64,000 nucleotides of DNA from Microvelia longipes (taxonomy: Eukaryota > Arthropoda > Insecta > Hemiptera > Veliidae), in the NCBI GenBank assembly GCA_018340805.1, contig JACMZG010001913.1, positions 32,014,435 through 32,078,434 on the forward strand. The letters are read 5' to 3'. The notes under the pieces are model-generated. The model saw only the letters and a program-made list of their open reading frames with translations, searched no databases and was not told the DNA's origin. Shown here in pieces: positions 58,858-64,000 of the stretch (position 1 is the stretch's first letter; the number at the start of each line of letters is the position of its first letter). Both the position numbers and the translations under genes were made by a program.

Positions 58858-60511
58858 AAAATCCTGTAAATAAAATTAAAAACAACTTTCTCAAGATACT
58901 TAATAATACTTCTTTTACTTCCATTATGTCCATTATTATGCCATTATACTTCCATGCAACAAATAAAAAAGGTTTACTTATTGAATTGCTGGTCTTTGTT
59001 TAGATAGTAACTGATAGCTCATTTAGATAGAACACAAGGCCTTTTTAAAGTCCCCCAGGTAGCCCAGGTTCAAATCTAAATCGGACCACTTGGTTTACAC
59101 ACTAGAATAGCAGGCCTACAGATGTGACCTTCTTCTTCTCAAAATGAGAGTAGAACTGGTTCTCAAGAGGTTGAATGAATGCTGGATAGTCTTCAATATG
59201 AAGGCCTCACTTAATTTCAGGCTTGCCAATTAGATTTTAACAGATGATTGCTTGAGAAGCAACCAGCATTTAGAAAACATAGTGTGATGTAGATACTTTC
59301 GGACCCCTGTGCTCTGGGACCCTGAAGTGAGACTAAGACAGATCATATCCTTACTATAAAGGTAGAATGAGGCATAAGAAGTATTGAATCTACAAAAGTC
59401 TCAGAGTGTTCTTTGACTCTGGAGTTTGACTATGCAATGAGATTAACAAGTAGTTAAAAAAAGTGAACATTTAAGTTGAATTTATGAAGTCAACAAAGTC
59501 ATATAGAAGTTTCAGTCGGAAGTGAGACGTCAAGTTACGAGATATCAAGTGAACCTTGATAGGTATAAGGTGATCTTTATGATCAACCAACTAACTATAG
59601 GCTTATGATTCTATCTTGGATTATCTGCCCTCTGGCTTTGGTGCAAAACTATGTGAAGTGTCCAACAGACATAGTTGCAAGATGATTGAACATGAGGTTC
59701 TCATCTCTCCTAAGTTATCATTACATTACAAGACCCAAGTGACCTAATTAACCCTCTCTCTCGATTACCAGGAACCTACTGAACAAGTAAGTTACAGGGT
59801 ACACATATTTCTTATTTGTTGTGAAAATTGGTGTTTAATTAAACTCTGTAATTTGTGCTCTTAATTATATTAATTAGTTCTTCACATTCTTTTTGTTCCC
59901 TTTATCCATAATAATGTATTTCAAAGTTTAGACATGAATATGCCCCAATGACTAGGGGGCGAAATATAGTCTAGTATATGGAGTAACAAGTGTTTTTTTA
60001 TGTATTTCCTATAGCGTCTTTGAAATACATAATTAATTAGTTATTTTTTCATTGTCCAAACCAAAGTTATTATAATTAAGTGAAGATGATAATATGGTTG
60101 GATTTCAATAGAAATCACTACAACATGAGATTGCACTATAATGTATATGATAGTAAAATGAGATTTGAAATTTCTAAATAGGGAGAAAAGAACGATGTTT
60201 ATTCACTTAATACATATTTATTGTTATAGCTGAAATCTTTCTATATTATACATTTAAATCTAGTTTTCTCATTTCTGGAGATTAAATGTCTGTACTCACC
60301 AGAACAGTAAAATGGTATAACTCCCAAAGCAATAATTAATTCCCTTGGCTTTGCTTCAGGAATCAAATGCATGATTACATCAGGTACACTTCCAGAATCA
60401 ACTTAATTGCTCAGGGAATTATGCTTAACTCAACTCCCTAGGTGAGTAATTAACTATTGATTTTATCATTAACCTCTATTTACATAATAAATTGACAGAT
60501 TAAATACATAC
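58858..60511 (-). other. Intron of the P-element/THAP-like gene
   Basis: 1.65 kb. No nested frame or recognised repeat. Confidence 0.6.
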
Positions 60512-60660
60512 TTGTATGCCTGTGCGCTGACATTGTAAATAGAGTAAGCGTTAGTGATCTCTTCATTGGTCCACTGGACCCTGGCCTTATCATCAAACAA
60601 CACCCTCACTTGGTTCGGTGAAAATATCTTCTTGAGCTCTTCAGCTGCATACTCCATTTT
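60512..60660 (-). CDS. Internal exon of the P-element/THAP-like gene
   Basis: 149 bp between TTGGTTGTAG and GTATGT. It enters in phase 0 and reads KMEYAAEELKKIFSPNQVRV, LFDDKARVQWTNEEITNAYS, IYNVSAQAY, leaving two bases. The pattern (hydrophobic)FSPxQ...LL...RVxWTxEEIxxAxxLxxVSxxAY, with the next exon's I(L)...YPxPSxxTLxRY, is what I know from the region after the THAP domain and coiled coil in P-element transposase, THAP9 and related proteins. An internal ATG exists, but the frame is open and phase-matched to the upstream exon, so it is not the start. Confidence 0.75.
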
Positions 60661-61019
60661 CTACAACCAACAACTCGATAAATTACATGAAAAACTTATA
60701 GGGAAAATTCATTACGGTATATTTAGAAAGTTTTTGGGAGAAACTTTTCCTCACCATATCAGACATCGCTATGCTCATCTTCAACTCTATGTCTGAGATA
60801 GAGATAGAGATTGCTTCACTTCTCCTCGGACATTAAAAACATCATTTTTATTCCCTACAGTAACCTATCCAGGTACAGCTCAAAAAACTGTAGATATACC
60901 ACCTGTATTTAAATGAAACTTAATATTTATTGCATAAAGGGATACATTATAGCTCAATTAAAACTGAATCGCATTATTTATTTATTTTCAAAATTGTTTA
61001 AAAAACGTATACATTTCAT

Positions 61020-61265
61020 TTGATCAAAATTAAAATAATGCTAATAATGGAACAAAACCTGGCACATTTGTTGGTGTGATATAGGAATACATGAATGCCA
61101 AATTTCAAATGGATCAAAACATTCTTCCGCATTTTATAAATTTTTGATCCATTATTGATGGTTAAAGACGTCGTATAAAAATTATTTTCTGGTAAGCACA
61201 ACTAGACTTAATGATAGAGTTTTACACCAAGTTTCAACTTGATAGTATAAATACACTAAGAATAT
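61020..61265 (+). repeat. R1 family, degenerate copy
   Basis: CATGAATGCCAAATTTCAAA, TTAAAGACGTCGTATAAAAA and GTTTCAACTTGATAGTATAAATACACT follow the R1 order; the 3' end is missing. Confidence 0.55.
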
Positions 61266-61489
61266 AAAAGAGAGAACTATGAATATAATAGATACAAGCA
61301 TACTGTTACTTATAAACCCATTTCATAAAGTAGAGAGGTATTTTAATTTCTCTTAGTTTACTTGATATACTAATTGTTACAATTATTGTTCTTTTGATTC
61401 AATAAATAATTAATAGATTAAGCATCCTATTATAATGTTAATCATTTAATAAAAATAAAGACATTTTGGTAAAAACTACTCAGGATCTA

Positions 61490-61910
61490 CTACCGTAGGT
61501 TCTATGGTTTGCATCCCGGGTTACGCTCTCAGTTTATAGAAGAGTAAATAAAATAAATAAATAAATGCCCGTTTTAGGGCCTTTCGGCCCATCAGGGTAT
61601 TCACCCTGCGGGAACCACCTCAGGTGGGTAGCATCTACTACACTCTTAGAATTAATTAAAGTTGGCGAAATCTTTTTAATACAAATACTATTCATAAAAT
61701 CTTAGAGCATAGCCCGGGCTGCGAACCCGGCACCTCCGGTGCCGAAATCGAACGCCTTTACGATCACGGCCACGGAGGCAGTTATAGAAGAGTATTGTTA
61801 AAAAAAAGATTGCCAACTTTAGAACACACTTGGAATGTAATGGTTGCTAACCACCTGATGTGGTTCCTACAGGGGTTATCCCTGATGCCACAAGGCTTTA
61901 AACGGGCATT
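61490..61910 (+). mobile_element. Older family B SINE, split by a younger one
   Basis: Left part 61490-61546 (TATGGTTTGCATCCCGGGTT, CGCTCTCAGTTTATAGAAGAG). Right part 61782-61910 (TTGCCAACTTTAGAACACAC, CCACCTGATGTGGTTCCTAC, AGGGGTTATCCCTGATGCCA, AAACGGGCATTATTATATAA). Together they make one plus-strand copy. Confidence 0.75.
61547..61781 (-). mobile_element. Young family B SINE (tRNA-derived), complete
   Basis: 235 bp on the minus strand. The tRNA-like head (GCCTCCGTGGCCGTGATCG; B-box GGGTTCGCAGCCCGG) is followed by the body with CCACCTGAGGTGGTTCCCGC, AGGGTGAATACCCTGATGGG and CCGAAAGGCCC, and a TTTATTTATTTATTTTATTTA tail. Flanked by an exact 13-bp duplication, TTATAGAAGAGTA (61534-61546 and 61782-61794). 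Confidence 0.88.
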
Positions 61911-61944
61911 ATTATATAAATTAAAAAGGAAGATTAACTAAGAT

Positions 61945-61970
61945 TGCAACCATAAAGCTTTATGGTTGCA
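61945..61970. repeat. Perfect 26-bp palindrome
   Basis: Half-site TGCAACCATAAAG, exactly complemented without loop, just downstream of the exon at 62052. Confidence 0.95.
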
Positions 61971-62051
61971 TGGACAGGTGGCGATAGCCTGAACAACAAA
62001 AATTACATTTTTTACAACAAAAATCAGCAGAAAGTGAACAAAGGAACAAAC

Positions 62052-62523
62052 CTTAGATTTATCAGGATTAGCTTCGACTAGTTCTCTTTGAACGACTTTA
62101 ACTTCCTTTTGAACAACCTTCACACTGCTTCCTTCCTTGATCCTGGCTGCAATTTGATTCCTCAACTTACCATTCTCGACTCTCAACTTGTTAACTTGCT
62201 TACTTAGACTATCACAAGTCCTCTTCATAGATCGGAACTCATTAAGTACATACTTCAACGAAGTACTTAAATTAATATCTTTAATTTTTTCCCTAGGTAG
62301 TTCAGGAGTTCTGAACCGACACCTGGGTCCTCTTAGTTTCCTAGGAGTCCTATTTTCTCCGATCAGATCAATAGTTTTATTTTGATTTTCGTTAGAGCAG
62401 TGTAAACTAATGATTGTTTCACCCTCTATTTCAGTTATAATTTGAGTTGTATTTGCCATTTTATCAATAGTGTACGTGTAACCTTCTGGTATGGCCAATA
62501 AGGGCAGTTTCGGTGGTCCACCC
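62052..62523 (-). CDS. Internal exon of the P-element/THAP-like gene (coiled coil)
   Basis: 472 bp between TTTTTCCAG and GTTTGT. It reads GGPPKLPLLAIPEGYTYTID, then an acidic/polar segment with a basic patch (TPRKLRGPRCRFRTPELPRE). A likely coiled coil follows (heptads in LKYVLNEFRSMKRTCDSLSK, QVNKLRVENGKLRNQIAAR), then KEVKVVQRELVEANPDKSK. Phase 0 joins the exon at 60512-60660. The frame continues upstream of the internal methionine, so translation does not start here. A coiled coil just before the transposase-like region is the arrangement of THAP-family proteins, where it mediates dimerisation. Confidence 0.75.
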
Positions 62524-62906
62524 CTGGAAAAATTAATAAAAATTAAAGTATTAATTTTAAGTTAAACAGCTAACTTAGACATTGAAATAATAGTGTTACT
62601 TCAAATGTTAACAGAAATATAACAATCTAAAGTTAAGAATCTGTTTATTTCGCACAGATATAGCAAAACATTGACCAGATCTATCTAAATGGATCTATCT
62701 GTGGTGGAGTTAGAAAAGTAGCAATAAAAAGTGTCGCCAAAGCAACTAACATTACACTCTTTGGTACATAGTGTGTTTCTACATTTTTAGACCCAATTTG
62801 AAACTGAAGTCAAACCTCTAACCTCTTTTGACAACATTGGTCCATGCAAAGTATGATAATTAAATTGTTTTCATGATAGAGCCAAAAATAAATAGATAAT
62901 AGTTAC
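62524..62906 (-). other. Intron of the P-element/THAP-like gene
   Basis: 383 bp; nothing else recognised. Confidence 0.65.
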
Positions 62907-62975
62907 CCTTGAGTCTCAGGAACTGTTATTATAAACTGAGTTATTTTATCTTTCTTTAATGGTAGAGTGGCAACA
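62907..62975 (-). CDS. Small upstream exon of the P-element/THAP-like gene
   Basis: 69 bp between an acceptor (ATTTTGCAG) and GTAACT. One base in, then VATLPLKKDKITQFIITVPE, TQ, and two bases out, which together with the first base of the 62523 exon make Gly. The phases match on both sides, which is the main support. The THAP zinc finger, if present, should be encoded further upstream (beyond 62,976), where I find no clear exon. Confidence 0.6.
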
Positions 62976-64000
62976 CTGCAAAATATTAAAAAAAAATGTT
63001 TAATGTAACAATTAGAAGAAATCAGGCTTCATAATATTATTTCTAGTAAATAAATACAAATAATTAGATTGTAAAGAATTGGATAGCAGAAAGGTTATAC
63101 TGTTAAATCAGTGACACCATTTTGCGGAAGTACGGCTGAACTAAAAAAGGATTGTGTTCATCAATGCTCCTTGTGGCAAATAGTTGAACTCCCAGCAATA
63201 AAAAAGTTTATTTTAGAACACCGTACAAAAAAACCTCTTCTTTTAACAGTGGATACAAATTTTGCATTTCACATTCTGTAAAATAGGGAATAAAGTGAAC
63301 CTAAACTCCCTATCTTAGAAAAGGTATTTTTAATTAAATATTTAGATGGCCCCATGACTTACTTCAATTAGCAACAACTCTATAACTCATTTAGTAGGTT
63401 GCTGATAGTCAAAATAGTTAATTAAATTCATAGAGTAATAATTTATTGGGTTATACCTGATCCTATTTATAAAAAATAATTCCATACCCCCTAATGTTAA
63501 GAAGCATTGAGTGAGGTCAGTACCTGAATAGCTGACTGCTTGGAATAAAGCAGATGTTTTAACAGAATAAATCTTTTGGAGAGTATCCTTTATGAAAGTA
63601 AACATAAGGCAGGTTTGATTAGTCTCTGTCCCACAGTCAACTCCAATATCTGACAGATTATTTAGAAGGGTTTCAAAGGAAATTGTTAAGTTAAAAAAGA
63701 TTAGGATAATCTACAAAACACATAGCGGTGTATTTCAAATTTCAGGCAAGCCAAAAGATAAGCGTAAGGTTAATTTGCTATACAATAATATTGAAACCAT
63801 GAGACTGTTTTTTTTTTTTTATAAACACATCCCCTATTTACAATTTTTTTTAATACAATTTACAAGGATTATCTCTCTACAGAAGGATACATAGGTATCC
63901 TTGTCGTAGAAGAGAAGTATTTTATTGCGTACTTAGAATCACGATTTATTTTTTTAAGTCTTAAAATTATAATTATTTATTTTTCTTAAAATATACTTAA
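62976..64000. other. Non-coding right end of the window
   Basis: Probably another intron of the preceding minus-strand gene. No exon or repeat can be supported here; there is a T run at 63809-63820. Confidence 0.45.

Larger units (their letters stand above)
60661..62051 (-). other. Intron of the P-element/THAP-like gene, with SINEs and an R1 copy
   Basis: 1.4 kb. It holds an R1 copy (about 61020-61265), a family B SINE inserted into an older family B SINE (61490-61910), and a perfect 26-bp palindrome (61945-61970). Confidence 0.7.

Noticed and set aside
61700..61781. A genuine tRNA gene
   Set aside because: Same reasoning; it is the head of a family B SINE with its tail and target duplication visible.

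Overview
The window reads as nuclear DNA of an insect. It is very AT-rich, has multi-kilobase introns with GT/AG borders, and is full of short non-autonomous transposable elements. The best-conserved gene, Aph-1, resembles insect Aph-1 in its first residues and second transmembrane segment. The order of insect cannot be fixed from the sequence; a hemipteran is only a guess.

Layout. From 1 to about 13,990 I find no gene: a 30-bp minisatellite (1140-1620), SINEs, dinucleotide runs and several repeat families. From 13,991 to 19,599 the last three coding exons of an unidentified plus-strand gene can be joined in frame; its 5' part is not found. A fourth exon-like segment at 24,263-24,381 starts in the same phase and could be an alternative last exon. 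From 28,733 to 45,615 lies a complete minus-strand SUMO gene (four coding exons, 122 aa, ending in QTGG plus a six-residue tail). Its 12.7-kb third intron holds, on the opposite strand, an uninterrupted 8.4-kb reading frame (31,544-39,910) for a 2,788-aa secreted, Asn/Lys-rich protein that I cannot assign to a family. The same intron holds a foldback element interrupted by a LINE fragment. Head-to-head with SUMO is a single-exon Aph-1 gene (46,731-47,498), the gamma-secretase subunit. From 47,500 to 58,300 only repeats are visible, among them two TA-flanked MITEs in opposite orientation and a dead LINE remnant. From 62,975 down to 58,305 (minus strand) lie four exons of a gene with a coiled coil and a region resembling the part of P-element/THAP9-type transposases that follows the THAP domain; its 5' end is beyond what I can resolve.

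The genes do not look like a functional cluster. SUMO and Aph-1 are housekeeping genes that share a 1.1-kb divergent upstream region. The most unusual object is the huge intronless secreted-protein gene inside the SUMO intron. A second unexplained pattern is the large number of perfect or nearly perfect short palindromes scattered through non-coding DNA, including one of 48 bp directly followed by one of 26 bp.
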